From the NCBI RefSeq assembly GCF_000332295.1, contig NZ_KB235930.1, positions 4,925,895 to 4,989,894 on the forward strand: a stretch of DNA of 64,000 bases. Reading direction: 5' to 3'. The notes beneath the pieces are model-generated. The model searched no databases. It was not told the origin of the DNA and saw nothing but the letters and a program-made list of their open reading frames with translations. The stretch comes from Fortiea contorta PCC 7126 (GTDB taxonomy: Bacteria; Cyanobacteriota; Cyanobacteriia; Cyanobacteriales; Nostocaceae). Shown piece by piece: positions 53,625-62,425 of the stretch. The position numbers and the translations under genes are program-made. Positions within the stretch are counted from its first letter, which is position 1. The number at the start of each line of letters is the position of its first letter.

Positions 53625-53717
53625 GATTGTACCTGCGCTCCCATGTCCCATCATCGAAGCTGGATCATAATTTGTAATTTAAACATCATTAGGGCTGATG
53701 CCAGCTAGAACGCACCT

Positions 53718-54671
53718 TTAAATCACAAACCTTTCTATAATACTTGTATCGTTAAGTGCTACTTTTACGCTAAAGTACTCTTTCGCATCGCCGCGAAACT
53801 GCAACTGGATATAATTGTCAGCACTTCTGGCTTGAGCTTCCAAAAATGTTGACCCTGACTCATCTAAAACTGTTAATTGCACTCCTGGTGGTAGATAAAC
53901 TTGGCTCCCTAGGGGGTGCAGTTGCAGGCGAATACTGGTTTTTTGGTGAGTGTGAGGGCTGATTTCCACAATCAGGATCACTGGTTGATTAGCGATTTGG
54001 ATCCCTAAATCAATCAGTTTTGCCCGTTTGGTCAGTGCTTCTGAGTGTTGGGGTGCTTGTTGAAAAATTTCCGGAGAACGGAACGCATAAGCTGGTGGGA
54101 CTCCCAAGGATTGCCATAACCCTTCCACAGTTTGCCAACCAGACTCAAAAATGCCAATAAACCACTGAGTTAAATTCACTGGCGATTGCTGTAGTTGCCA
54201 TAGATGATCAATAAATGCCTCTGGTGGTAAAAATTTACTGAGAGGCAATTGCTCTGTGTTCACACTCGCCACAAAACCGAGAATTTTTGCCTGTTGCAGA
54301 GATTCATCGATTTGTACTGCTACATAACCCACCCGTTCCGTCCAGGTTTCCGGGGGGACAGCACATATCGAGTCATTCACAGCTACAGGGCGACACTCCA
54401 AACGACCAATTGCTGGTATTTCTAAATCAGCAACATCAGCACAAAGCCGTATCACTGCATTCCAACTGTCACTCGCTTGGAGGTTAGTAGTAATATCCAT
54501 CATGTGTAGATAGTCGTTGACTACCCACACTGCTAGGGTATTGAGCCGGACTTGCTCTGCTTTTTTAGGCGTGGTCTGTTGGTTGGCAAACTGTTGAGCT
54601 ATTCTGCGTGCTGCTTGGGTGATTGGCAAGGGTACAGCGGAATCTTCTGACTTATAGGTGGTGTTACTCAT
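53718..54671 (-). CDS. DUF1822 family protein
   Basis: A 317-residue soluble protein with the DUF1822 family pattern: QAARRIAQQFANQQ, VRLNTLAVWVVNDYLHMMDI, RVGYVAVQIDESLQQAKILG, and a C-terminal beta-domain (VYLPPGVQLTVLDESG, then YFSVKVAL). The family is cyanobacterial and is regularly found with CHASE2 or CHAT proteins and ECF sigma factors. Here it precedes the CHAT-CHASE2 gene by 93 nt on the same strand and is very likely in its operon. It could be a regulator, inhibitor or substrate of the CHAT protease; none of these is shown. Confidence 0.85.
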   Translation of the reverse strand: MSNTTYKSEDSAVPLPITQAARRIAQQFANQQTTPKKAEQVRLNTLAVWVVNDYLHMMDITTNLQASDSWNAVIRLCADVADLEIPAIGRLECRPVAVNDSICAVPPETWTERVGYVAVQIDESLQQAKILGFVASVNTEQLPLSKFLPPEAFIDHLWQLQQSPVNLTQWFIGIFESGWQTVEGLWQSLGVPPAYAFRSPEIFQQAPQHSEALTKRAKLIDLGIQIANQPVILIVEISPHTHQKTSIRLQLHPLGSQVYLPPGVQLTVLDESGSTFLEAQARSADNYIQLQFRGDAKEYFSVKVALNDTSIIERFVI

Positions 54672-55308
54672 AGTTCAATCCCCAGTGATCAATGCTGCTG
54701 TGTACTTATCACCCACATTCTCTAAATTTATGCCATATTTTGGGGGAATGGGGAATGGGGCATTTGTACTGAGCCTAGGGACTGTTTTCAAACTAAAAAA
54801 GTAGGTTGGGTTAAACGGAGCGCAACCCAACATTAATCCGGGTGTTGAGTCTCATGCTTCTCTGCGAGACGCTGACGCGAACGACCCAGCCTATAAAACC
54901 TATCACATTATTTAAGGCTTGCCACACCACTACGTGTTTTTCTCCAAATCAAATATGATCCCTATATTGTCACGAAGAATGTGAATTGTGAACAATGTTT
55001 GTGATGAGATTTATTTTGTGCACTTAACTAATTAAATTAAATGATAAAGTTTTGTTGGCAAAGACACGTAATAAACTTAGGAAATTTTTTAGAATAACAA
55101 TGGGAGTTAAATAACATCGCCCTTTATTCTCAGCGTTGTTAAATTTTTGTGAAAGCGATTGTCACTAAATTGCTCTTAATAAATTGAACTATATTAAAAC
55201 ATTTAAATATACCCGCAGCTTTCACCAGTGACTAATGACTAATACCTAACGACAAGACCGAGCCGTTGACTTTATTTGCACCGACCTACTAATTCCCCGA
55301 TAAGATTA
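54672..55308. other. Intergenic region with a repeat element
   Basis: About 640 bases between divergent genes. The MITE-like repeat at 54801-54895 is listed separately. At about 55226-55246 a short TGACTAATGACTAATAC heptamer stretch recalls the hairpin at 3022-3066. Otherwise no gene or RNA is seen; promoters of DUF1822 and cobO lie here. Confidence 0.5.
54801..54895. mobile_element. MITE-like repeat with GTAGGTTGGGTT end
   Basis: A 95-bp element with an imperfect terminal inverted repeat (GTAGGTTGGGTT left, GACCCAGCCTAT right) and an internal hairpin (TTGGGTT...AACCCAA). Non-coding repeats with this start are common in Nostocales. Confidence 0.5.
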
Positions 55309-55986
55309 ATGAAAAACGACACCCCGCAAGCATTAGATTCAGATCAAGAAATTGCTCGTGTGATTGATGAGGTAATGTCTTCATCGCTAAGTGATGAACA
55401 GTACCGCAAAAAGATGCAGCGCCGTAAAGAAGTTCAAGACAAGCGGATAGCAGAAGCATCTCCAGAAAAAGGATTAATAATTGTCAACACTGGTAACGGT
55501 AAAGGTAAAACCACTGCAGCATTGGGAATGGTATTAAGATCCCTTGGTCATGGATATAAGGTGGCAATTGTCCAGTTTATCAAAGGTGCTTGGGAACCAT
55601 CAGAAAAAAGGGTTTTCAGCAATTGGCATGACCAGCTAGAATTTCATGCAATGGGCGAAGGCTTTACTTGGGAAACCCAAGACCGCGATCGCGATCTGGA
55701 AAAGGCTAGCGCTGCCTGGGAAAAGTCATTAGAATATATCTGCAACCCAGATTTTAAACTGGTGCTTTTGGACGAAATCAATATTGCACTGAAAATGGGT
55801 TATCTGCAAGTAGAACAGGTCTTAGCAGGTCTAGCGCAAAAGCCAGCAGACAAGCACGTAATTCTCACCGGACGAGGCGCCCCAGCAGCACTCATCGAGC
55901 GAGCTGATTTGGTAACGGAAATGACTCTGGTGAAACATCCTTTTAAAGACCAAGGTGTGAAAGCGCAACCAGGAATTGAGTATTAA
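55309..55986 (+). CDS. cobO: Corrinoid adenosyltransferase CobO
   Basis: A 225-residue enzyme from ATG 55309 (MKNDTPQALDSDQ). The P-loop GNGKGKTT is at 62-69; VAIVQFIKG, LEFHAMGEGFTWETQD and LVLLDEINIALKMGYL follow in the CobA/CobO/BtuR order. It adds the adenosyl group from ATP to cob(I)yrinic acid diamide, making adenosylcobalamin. The N-terminal extension (about 55 residues) is longer than in most CobO proteins but usual in cyanobacteria. No other cobalamin gene is adjacent. Confidence 0.92.
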   Translation: MKNDTPQALDSDQEIARVIDEVMSSSLSDEQYRKKMQRRKEVQDKRIAEASPEKGLIIVNTGNGKGKTTAALGMVLRSLGHGYKVAIVQFIKGAWEPSEKRVFSNWHDQLEFHAMGEGFTWETQDRDRDLEKASAAWEKSLEYICNPDFKLVLLDEINIALKMGYLQVEQVLAGLAQKPADKHVILTGRGAPAALIERADLVTEMTLVKHPFKDQGVKAQPGIEY

Positions 55987-56066
55987 ATTGACTTTAAAAT
56001 CAGCATCGCTGCTAAATGCGCCGCCAGTTGCTACGGCAGAGGACAGAATTCAAACTCGCTGATTGC

Positions 56067-56612
56067 TTATAATTGATTACACATTTGTAAAATTCGGCGA
56101 TCGTTAGCACTGATAGATTTAAGCTGATGATAATCTTGCAGTGCCACCGAGTAAGCGTAGGTACTTAATTCATCCTCACTAATTCTCGGTAATGTACTAC
56201 CTGTAGCGACTTGAGTCGGCCCACCTGCGTCTGGTAAACCGCGAACAGTCATCGCCAATTCTCCTGACTTGTCGAGTGTACCTTGAAAACAACTGAACTC
56301 AGAACTGGGCATATATAAAGCACCTTTAACAGTTCCTTGTTGTTTCTCAAATATGATGTATCCTTGCCCAATCTGGTTTGGTTGTGAGGATTGACCGTAA
56401 AGATAAACCCCATTTTGCCTGGGATAATTGGCTTTAGGTGCGTTTGCTGTTTCTTTTGCAGATTTATGATTGGCAGATGCAGGTAATGTTTTTATTTCTT
56501 GACTGAGAACTGCTTGATTTGACCCGCTGATCATTCCTAGGGTGAGAAGTAAGCCAACAACGGGAATTTTCAGCTGATGGAGCGAATTTGACTGACGAAT
56601 GTTGTTAAGCAC
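56067..56612 (-). CDS. Exported hypothetical protein, 181 residues
   Basis: A protein with a signal sequence (about 15-35, LLLTLGMISGSNQAVLS) and a mature part with GVYLYGQSSQPNQIGQGYIIF and GALYMPSSEFSCFQG, followed by a region with conserved Cys and QMCNQL at the end. It is a type found in many filamentous cyanobacteria. Function unknown. CCTCCTG immediately upstream on the plus strand (AGGAGG on the coding strand) is a good ribosome binding site. Confidence 0.75.
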   Translation of the reverse strand: MLNNIRQSNSLHQLKIPVVGLLLTLGMISGSNQAVLSQEIKTLPASANHKSAKETANAPKANYPRQNGVYLYGQSSQPNQIGQGYIIFEKQQGTVKGALYMPSSEFSCFQGTLDKSGELAMTVRGLPDAGGPTQVATGSTLPRISEDELSTYAYSVALQDYHQLKSISANDRRILQMCNQL

Positions 56613-57307
56613 CTGACACCTCCTGTTAAAAAACTAACTATTCTCACAGCACCTTACTTACAACTTAACTGGATCTTTATAAATCATGGATCTCTCAAAG
56701 GTTTGATTTATATTGTCCTGGGTATAAAACGCGAAAAAGATGAATTTTTTATTTAATTTGCCGCGATAACCTGAAGATTACCTGTTTTTATGTTTTTTTT
56801 GCTTCACCCAGTAGATTCACCCGATAGGATGATGTATGTTCTTTCTTTAAACAATCTTCATATTTTTGCTGCGAAGCTCCGTGTTTTTGCTACATAGGGA
56901 GCTACAGCAGTAAATTTCTCGATTCCGGAAATTGGGCGTTGCTGATTGAGAGTATGAATTTATGTCAATTTGCCAAAAGGGGACAACAGATAAATTGGTA
57001 GGGGCGTAGGCTCCGCCTTAGAGCAGGGTACGGCCGTACTCCGAAACGGAGAAGCAAGCTACGCCCTTACAGGTTATTGATGTGTTGCCAAAATTTAGAG
57101 AATTGGCATTATCTCACGCAGAGTCGCAGAGTCGCAGAGAGTGAGATGAAATTTTTGACTTTCATACGTTGATTCAGCAACGCCGGAAATTGAAACGAGG
57201 CAAAAGGCTTAAGGCAAAGGGTAATAAAATTGTAGAGACGAAGCAAAAGCAACGTCTCTACATTCATGAGCGGATATGTTAATTTTTGATTGGCGTCGTC
57301 GTCTTGG
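56613..57307. other. Intergenic region with a MITE and hairpin repeats
   Basis: About 700 bases. Holds the MITE-like element at 56962-57111, a direct repeat GCAGAGTCGCAGAG hairpin at 57115-57148, and a TGTAGAGACG...CGTCTCTACA inverted repeat at about 57231-57261. No gene is supported: frames here are short or shadows of the glycosidase gene. Confidence 0.55.
56962..57111. mobile_element. MITE-like element, inverted copy of 17372-17496
   Basis: About 150 bp, read on the minus strand: starts TAATGCCAATTCTCTAAA, then GGCAACACATCAATAACCTG, and ends CCAATTTATCTGTT, CCCCTTTTGGCAAATTG. These blocks match the element at 17372-17496. The middle differs by an extra GC-rich hairpin (CTCCGTTTCGGAG). The termini are less perfect than in the other copy. 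Confidence 0.7.
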
Positions 57308-58501
57308 TTAAGGTGTTCTGGCGCGAAGCGCTGGTGAGACAAAGAGATTTTGTAATCCTGTTTGGCGTTCAGCGACAGACTCGGAGCTATGCTCCCAAAG
57401 GCTTTCGTAGTAGAAGAAAACAGCACCCAAACCGCGCTCTTGAGCAGCTCGCACCTGAGCTTTAATCTGTTGTATGGAAACTGGGTTATTTCGCAAACCA
57501 GCCATAATCCCAACTCCCGCAGGAATCGTTTGCTGAACTTCTTGCATTTCTGGGAGGGAAATTTTTTCGATAAAACTTTGCAACTTCGGACGATACACTT
57601 GCACAATTAGCTCATCGACAATGTTCAGCCGCACCCAATAAAGCCAGTCTTGGAGTTGAAATTTATAGGCAAAGTTGTAATAGTTGGGAGAGACTGAGAA
57701 AATCGCTTTGGGTTTTCTCGTTTTGACAGCTTGGTTAAGCTGTACCATGAATGCGGTGATTTTATCGGCTCGCCAGCCTACCCAAGCTGGATCTTGCGGG
57801 TTAGTGGGGACGGGATTTTTTGTTTCTTGAGTATACAACGCTGTTGTATATTTATCGTAGCCAAATTCATGAGGCAAACTCATGTGGTCGTCGAACTGAA
57901 TGCCATCAACATCATATTGGGTGGTAGCTTCGACAACGAGACTGGTAATAAATTGCTGCACTTGTGGATGGAAGGGATTGAGCCACATGACTTCACCTGC
58001 AGCACTGATGGAAGTTTGGCTACCATCTCGTTTTTGCGTGAACCATTCGGGACGATTCAAGGCTAATTCTGAGGTTGGGGGAGCCATAAAACCAAATTCA
58101 AACCAAGGAATCACGAGTAATCCTTGACGATGAGCTTGGGTAGTCAGGTCTGCAAGGATATCATGTCCGTCTTTACCTCGCAAGACAAAGGGTTGAATTC
58201 CTGTACGTTGAGCAACAGCGCTAGGATACATCACATACCCAGAGTTCCAGATTACAGGATAGATAGTGTTGAAGTTCAAACGCTGCAGCCTGCTCACAGA
58301 CTCAAGGACTTTGCTGCGTTCCTTGAGGATATCCATGTCATTGTTGGTCATCCAAACTCCCCGAATTTCTTGACGGGGTAGCTGGGCTATGACCGGATGA
58401 AAGCTACTGACCCAAAATGTTGTTAATAATGATATCAGAAATAGTACTGGCAAAAGCAACCGCAGCGATCGCTTATTTTTCTGGTCGAATCTACAAATCA
58501 T
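57308..58501 (-). CDS. GHL10 family glycosidase-like exported protein
   Basis: A 397-residue protein with an N-terminal membrane anchor or signal (about 13-33) and a TIM-barrel domain of the GHL10/PF02638 family: EIRGVWMTNNDMDIL, FNTIYPVIWNSGYVMYPS, VIPWFEFGFMAP and GIQFDDHMSLP. The candidate acids are the E in WFEFG and the D in FDDH. Related cyanobacterial proteins are uncharacterised glycosidases possibly acting on surface polysaccharide. The end of the gene has a short repeat-like GAAGCGC. Confidence 0.85.
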   Translation of the reverse strand: MICRFDQKNKRSLRLLLPVLFLISLLTTFWVSSFHPVIAQLPRQEIRGVWMTNNDMDILKERSKVLESVSRLQRLNFNTIYPVIWNSGYVMYPSAVAQRTGIQPFVLRGKDGHDILADLTTQAHRQGLLVIPWFEFGFMAPPTSELALNRPEWFTQKRDGSQTSISAAGEVMWLNPFHPQVQQFITSLVVEATTQYDVDGIQFDDHMSLPHEFGYDKYTTALYTQETKNPVPTNPQDPAWVGWRADKITAFMVQLNQAVKTRKPKAIFSVSPNYYNFAYKFQLQDWLYWVRLNIVDELIVQVYRPKLQSFIEKISLPEMQEVQQTIPAGVGIMAGLRNNPVSIQQIKAQVRAAQERGLGAVFFYYESLWEHSSESVAERQTGLQNLFVSPALRARTP

Positions 58502-58999
58502 ATACCCCCTAACTATCTATATCGACTAAATGCGTGATTAATTAGTATTTTTTTATGCAATACGCCGCGTCAAAATAGTTGCTTCAAAAATATTGAAGCA
58601 GACAATTCACTGTAAGATGATTGACGCAGTTACTAAGTCGGTAGTGCCCGCCACGGCTGTTACGTAAAGTCCGAAGGCACAGCGGGAGCATGTTCAGAGG
58701 TTTCGCCGCAACTGAAAATCGACGCTAACCGCTATGACGGCTTAACGTTGACTACAAAATTGATCAAGATACTAATTACATAAGTCTGAATCTTTTGCTC
58801 TCTCTAAGAGGACAGCTAATTTTTGTTAACCAGTACAGTAGAACCCTGGACATTATTAACTATTACCAGTTTGTGAGTAAAATCACAAGGGATCTGCAGT
58901 TTTTTTGCAGTAGTTCTGGTGTACTGTCGCCACTAACGCTTGACAACTAAATTGTGAGGATTAATGAAGAAAAATGGAGTAGCTCGCAATATGATTTAG
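58502..58999. other. Upstream region of two divergent genes
   Basis: About 500 bases between GHL10 (minus) and the desaturase/SDR fusion (plus). The left 110 bases are AT-rich; 58621-58760 is GC-richer and looks structured (see the regulatory entry). 58760-58999 has no recognisable feature except TTGACA at about 58938, which lies too near the gene to be read as a clear promoter. Confidence 0.5.
58621..58760 (+). promoter_or_regulatory. Possible structured RNA leader, cobalamin-riboswitch-like pieces
   Basis: The segment is more GC-rich than the surroundings and has interlocking complements: GTGCC (58644-58648) with GGCAC (58676-58680), CCCGC (58647-58651) with GCGGG (58682-58686) and GCTGT (58656-58660) with ACAGC (58679-58683). 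CCCGCCAC followed by AAAGTCCGAA at 58666-58675, and GCCGCAACTG at about 58705-58714, recall the core and B12 box of cobalamin riboswitches, but the order is not canonical and the AGGGAA-GGTG element is missing. It would lie about 240 nt before the desaturase/SDR gene. This could also be chance or a decayed riboswitch. Confidence 0.25.
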
Positions 59000-60256
59000 A
59001 TGTTAGCCGAAAGCTTAACTGGGATTGAGGCAAGATTACAGATGAATTGGGTTTTGATAAATACCTGCTTACAGTTTGCTATTTGGGGATTTTTCTCACT
59101 TCTGCTCACCGAAATACTCAGAGACAGCTACCATGCTTTGTGTCACCAAGTCAATTGGCTATCTAAATGGCACAACAAGCACCACATGGTGTATCGTCGG
59201 GATTTATCGATAGTTTCTCTAAAAACTTACAAAGATTCCCAGCTCTACCACGATATTGTGGAGTCTGGTCTATTGGTAGTGATATTGACAATAATTGCCT
59301 TAATTGTCCAGCAAATGGGATTATGGCTGGGAGTGGTCTACGCCTGCTCTTTTTTATATGGCGCGTCCCTGAGATATTTCCAGGGGTCAATTGATACAGA
59401 CTATAACCATCTTCCCGGCCCTTTAGAAACGATTCCCTCTGTTTGGTGGGTAAATCGGTCTTATCATTGGCGACATCATTTTGATGATGTGAATGCTTAT
59501 TACAGTGGTGTTGTTCCCTTGGTGGATAAGGTGTTGGGCACAGGGCTATCACTTAAAGGTAAAGTTGTAGCTATAACTGGTGCATCAGGTACCTTGGGAG
59601 CAGCTTTAGCAGCCGAAATTTTAAAACAGAATGCCAAAGTGGTATCATTGACAACTAATCCAGAAAAATTAGTGCCGCAACCAGGGATGACGGTAGTTGC
59701 TTGGCAGTTAGGAAAGGAAGCTGAACTCAAGAATAGTTTAGAAAAAGTTGATATTTTGATTATTAATCATGGAATCAATGTTTATGGTGAGCGAACACCA
59801 CAGGCGATCGCATCTTCCTATGAGGTGAATGTCTTTTCCGCCTTGCAGTTAATGGATATATTTATCACTACTGTCACAGGGCCACAAGACAAAGCCACTA
59901 AGGAAATTTGGGTGAATACCTCTGAAGCTGAGGTGTCCCCAGCACTCAGCCCACTGTATGAACTCAGCAAACGCGCCCTAGGAAATCTTGTCACCCTCAA
60001 GCAGTTGGACGGGGATTGCGTAATTCGCAAACTCATCCTTGGCCCTTTTAAAAGCCAACTTAATCCCTATGGAGTCATGTCAGCACCCCAGGTGGCGCGT
60101 GCCATCCTATTTTTAGCACGGCGAGACTTCCGCAATATCATTGTTACCATTAATCCTCTCACCTATGTGCTGTTTCCTTTAAAAGAAACCACCACATGGC
60201 TGTACTATCGAGTTTTTAGCAAAGCAGCTAATAGCAAAAAACGGGTGAGGGATTAG
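59000..60256 (+). CDS. Sterol desaturase/fatty acid hydroxylase fused to SDR
   Basis: A 418-residue two-part protein. The N-terminal half (about 20-180) is a membrane di-iron hydroxylase with histidine clusters HALCH, HNKHH and HWRHH. The C-terminal half (about 185-385) is a short-chain dehydrogenase: GASGTLGA nucleotide loop (about 194-201), NHG in the middle, and the catalytic YELSK. It is annotated in many cyanobacteria as bifunctional sterol desaturase/short-chain dehydrogenase; the substrate is unknown, perhaps a lipid or carotenoid. The start may be ATG 59000 or ATG 59042. Confidence 0.85.
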   Translation: MLAESLTGIEARLQMNWVLINTCLQFAIWGFFSLLLTEILRDSYHALCHQVNWLSKWHNKHHMVYRRDLSIVSLKTYKDSQLYHDIVESGLLVVILTIIALIVQQMGLWLGVVYACSFLYGASLRYFQGSIDTDYNHLPGPLETIPSVWWVNRSYHWRHHFDDVNAYYSGVVPLVDKVLGTGLSLKGKVVAITGASGTLGAALAAEILKQNAKVVSLTTNPEKLVPQPGMTVVAWQLGKEAELKNSLEKVDILIINHGINVYGERTPQAIASSYEVNVFSALQLMDIFITTVTGPQDKATKEIWVNTSEAEVSPALSPLYELSKRALGNLVTLKQLDGDCVIRKLILGPFKSQLNPYGVMSAPQVARAILFLARRDFRNIIVTINPLTYVLFPLKETTTWLYYRVFSKAANSKKRVRD

Positions 60257-60371
60257 GGGTGAGGGGACTGGGTTCCTCCCCAGATAAGAAAATCTCTCTA
60301 CCCTAGCCCGTAGTCTCCACCCTAGCCCCTCATTAGCAGTAAGCTGTTTTAGGTGTTGTTCACAAACTACT

Positions 60372-61607
60372 ATGGCAACGATTAACGATAACTACCTGAA
60401 ACTGAAAGCAGGTTATTTATTTCCAGAAATTGCTCGGCGAGTAAATACTTTTGCGGCAGATAATCCTGATGCTAGTATAATTCGCTTGGGCATTGGCGAT
60501 GTCACCGAACCATTACCGGCAGCTTGTCGCCAAGCGATGATCCAAGCTGTTGAGGAAATGGGCGATCGCACTACCTTCAAAGGCTACGGCCCAGAACAAG
60601 GTTATACTTGGTTACGGGAAAAAATCGCCGCCCAAGATTTTCAAGCACGGGGTGCAGATATAGACGCTTCCGAAATCTTTATTTCTGATGGTTCTAAATG
60701 TGATACAGGCAATATTCTAGAAATATTCGGTCATAACAACACAATCGCCGTCACAGATCCGGTTTATCCCGTATACGTTGATACTAACGTTATGGCGGGA
60801 AATACAGGAGCAGTTAATGACCAAGGTGAATATGCAGGCTTAGTTTATTTGCCAATCTCCGCTGAAAACAACTTTACCGCAGAGATTCCCTCCCAAAAAG
60901 TCGATTTAATTTATCTTTGCTTCCCCAACAATCCCACAGGTGCAGTAGCGACTAAAGCTCATCTGCAAGCATGGGTAGATTATGCAAAAGCGAATAACTC
61001 AATTATCTTTTTTGATGCCGCTTACGAAGCCTACATCACTGATCCCAATATACCCCATTCTATCTACGAAATTCCCGGAGCCAGAGAAGTTGCTATCGAG
61101 TTTCGTTCTTTCTCCAAAAATGCAGGTTTCACAGGAACTCGGTGTGCATTAACAGTCATCCCCAAAACCCTCACAGCCAAAGCTGCTGATGGCGCTGATG
61201 TGGAACTGTGGAAGCTGTGGAATCGGCGCCAATCCACTAAATTTAATGGTGTATCCTACATTGTACAAAAAGGTGCTGAGGCAGTTTATTCAGCAGATGG
61301 ACAATCGCAAATTCAAACTTTGGTAAACTTTTATCTAGAAAACGCCAAAATTATTCGCCAGCAACTCACAACCGCCGGCTTGCAAGTTTACGGTGGTGTT
61401 AATGCACCTTATGTCTGGGTGAAAACACCTAACGGCATTTCTAGTTGGGAATTCTTCGACAAATTGCTCCAAACCGTCAACGTCGTCGGGACTCCTGGTT
61501 CTGGGTTCGGTGCTGCTGGTGAAGGATACTTCCGGATTTCGGCTTTCAATAGCCGAGAGAATGTAGAAACAGCAATGGAAAGGATTACCACTCGTCTGTC
61601 TTTGTAG
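60372..61607 (+). CDS. dapL: LL-diaminopimelate aminotransferase
   Basis: A 411-residue fold-type I PLP aminotransferase of the DapL family, starting [20 protein letters not shown]. The family marks [35 protein letters not shown] and the PLP-lysine loop [13 protein letters not shown] are all present. It converts tetrahydrodipicolinate to LL-diaminopimelate, a step to lysine and peptidoglycan in cyanobacteria and plants. Length is normal. It starts 115 nt after the fusion gene and ends before a strong hairpin. Confidence 0.95.
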   Translation: MATINDNYLKLKAGYLFPEIARRVNTFAADNPDASIIRLGIGDVTEPLPAACRQAMIQAVEEMGDRTTFKGYGPEQGYTWLREKIAAQDFQARGADIDASEIFISDGSKCDTGNILEIFGHNNTIAVTDPVYPVYVDTNVMAGNTGAVNDQGEYAGLVYLPISAENNFTAEIPSQKVDLIYLCFPNNPTGAVATKAHLQAWVDYAKANNSIIFFDAAYEAYITDPNIPHSIYEIPGAREVAIEFRSFSKNAGFTGTRCALTVIPKTLTAKAADGADVELWKLWNRRQSTKFNGVSYIVQKGAEAVYSADGQSQIQTLVNFYLENAKIIRQQLTTAGLQVYGGVNAPYVWVKTPNGISSWEFFDKLLQTVNVVGTPGSGFGAAGEGYFRISAFNSRENVETAMERITTRLSL

Positions 61608-61622
61608 TAGTTTATGACTAGA

Positions 61623-61655
61623 AGCTCCCCGACTTTTCCCGGAAGTCGGGGAGCT
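61623..61655. terminator. Strong hairpin after dapL
   Basis: A 13-bp perfect stem (AGCTCCCCGACTT at 61623-61635, AAGTCGGGGAGCT at 61643-61655) with a 7-nt loop, between the stops of convergent dapL and devA. A stable stem in this position suggests termination in both directions, though no T run follows on the plus strand. Confidence 0.65.
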
Positions 61656-61688
61656 GAGTGACGAAATATTAATACCTTAGAAATTTTC

Positions 61689-62384
61689 TCAAGCGGCAAC
61701 TACAGCTTTATCTTGAGCTAGTTTACCATCTTCCATATGAACAATGCGATCGGCAATATCTAAGATGCGGTTATCATGAGTCACCAACAGAATTGTACAG
61801 CTTTGTTCTTTAGCTAATTTTTGCATCAAGTTGACCACATCTCGACCCGATTTGCTGTCCAGCGCTGCAGTTGGTTCATCTGCTAAGACAATTTTAGGAC
61901 GACTGACTAGAGCACGAGCGATCGCTACCCGTTGTTTTTGTCCCCCGGATAAGTCATCTGGATAATAATTCAGGCGATTTCCTAATCCCACTAGCTCCAA
62001 CATCTGAGCAGCACGAGTTTTCATTTCCTGGGGTGAGATACCTGGATGTACTTCTAAACCCATTCTCACGTTTTGTAGCGCAGTCAAGCTCCCGTGTAGA
62101 TTATGAGCTTGGAAAATGTAACCATGATGACGTCGTGCTTTAGTTAATTGTCCTGCACTTGCGCCACACAGTTCTGCTCCTAACACTTGCAAGCTACCAG
62201 ATTGAGCCGAACGCAATCCACCCACCAAGGTGAGGAGTGTCGTTTTTCCAGAACCAGATGGCCCAGTCATAATGATGATTTCACCAGCGTTAATTTCTAA
62301 ATTGATATCAAATAGAACCTGCTTACGCAATTGTCCATGACCAAAATAATGATCTAGATTTTTCACAGAGATAACAGAAGACAT
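61689..62384 (-). CDS. devA: DevA ABC transporter ATPase
   Basis: A 231-residue ATPase from ATG 62384 (MSSVISVKNLDHYFG). Walker A GPSGSGKTT, Q-loop IFQAHNL, signature LSGGQKQR, Walker B VLADEP and H-loop VTHD are all present; it belongs to the LolD/MacB-type group. It powers the DevBC exporter, whose permease gene lies just upstream (41-nt gap). An earlier in-frame start at 62423 would overlap devC's region and is less likely. Confidence 0.92.
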   Translation of the reverse strand: MSSVISVKNLDHYFGHGQLRKQVLFDINLEINAGEIIIMTGPSGSGKTTLLTLVGGLRSAQSGSLQVLGAELCGASAGQLTKARRHHGYIFQAHNLHGSLTALQNVRMGLEVHPGISPQEMKTRAAQMLELVGLGNRLNYYPDDLSGGQKQRVAIARALVSRPKIVLADEPTAALDSKSGRDVVNLMQKLAKEQSCTILLVTHDNRILDIADRIVHMEDGKLAQDKAVVAA

Positions 62385-62425
62385 AGGGAGATGAGGGGAA
62401 TGAAGAGAATGACAAATAACCAATT

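Noticed and set aside
57109-57606. 165-residue frame on the minus strand
   Set aside because: It overlaps the 3' end of the GHL10 glycosidase in another frame and runs through repeats.
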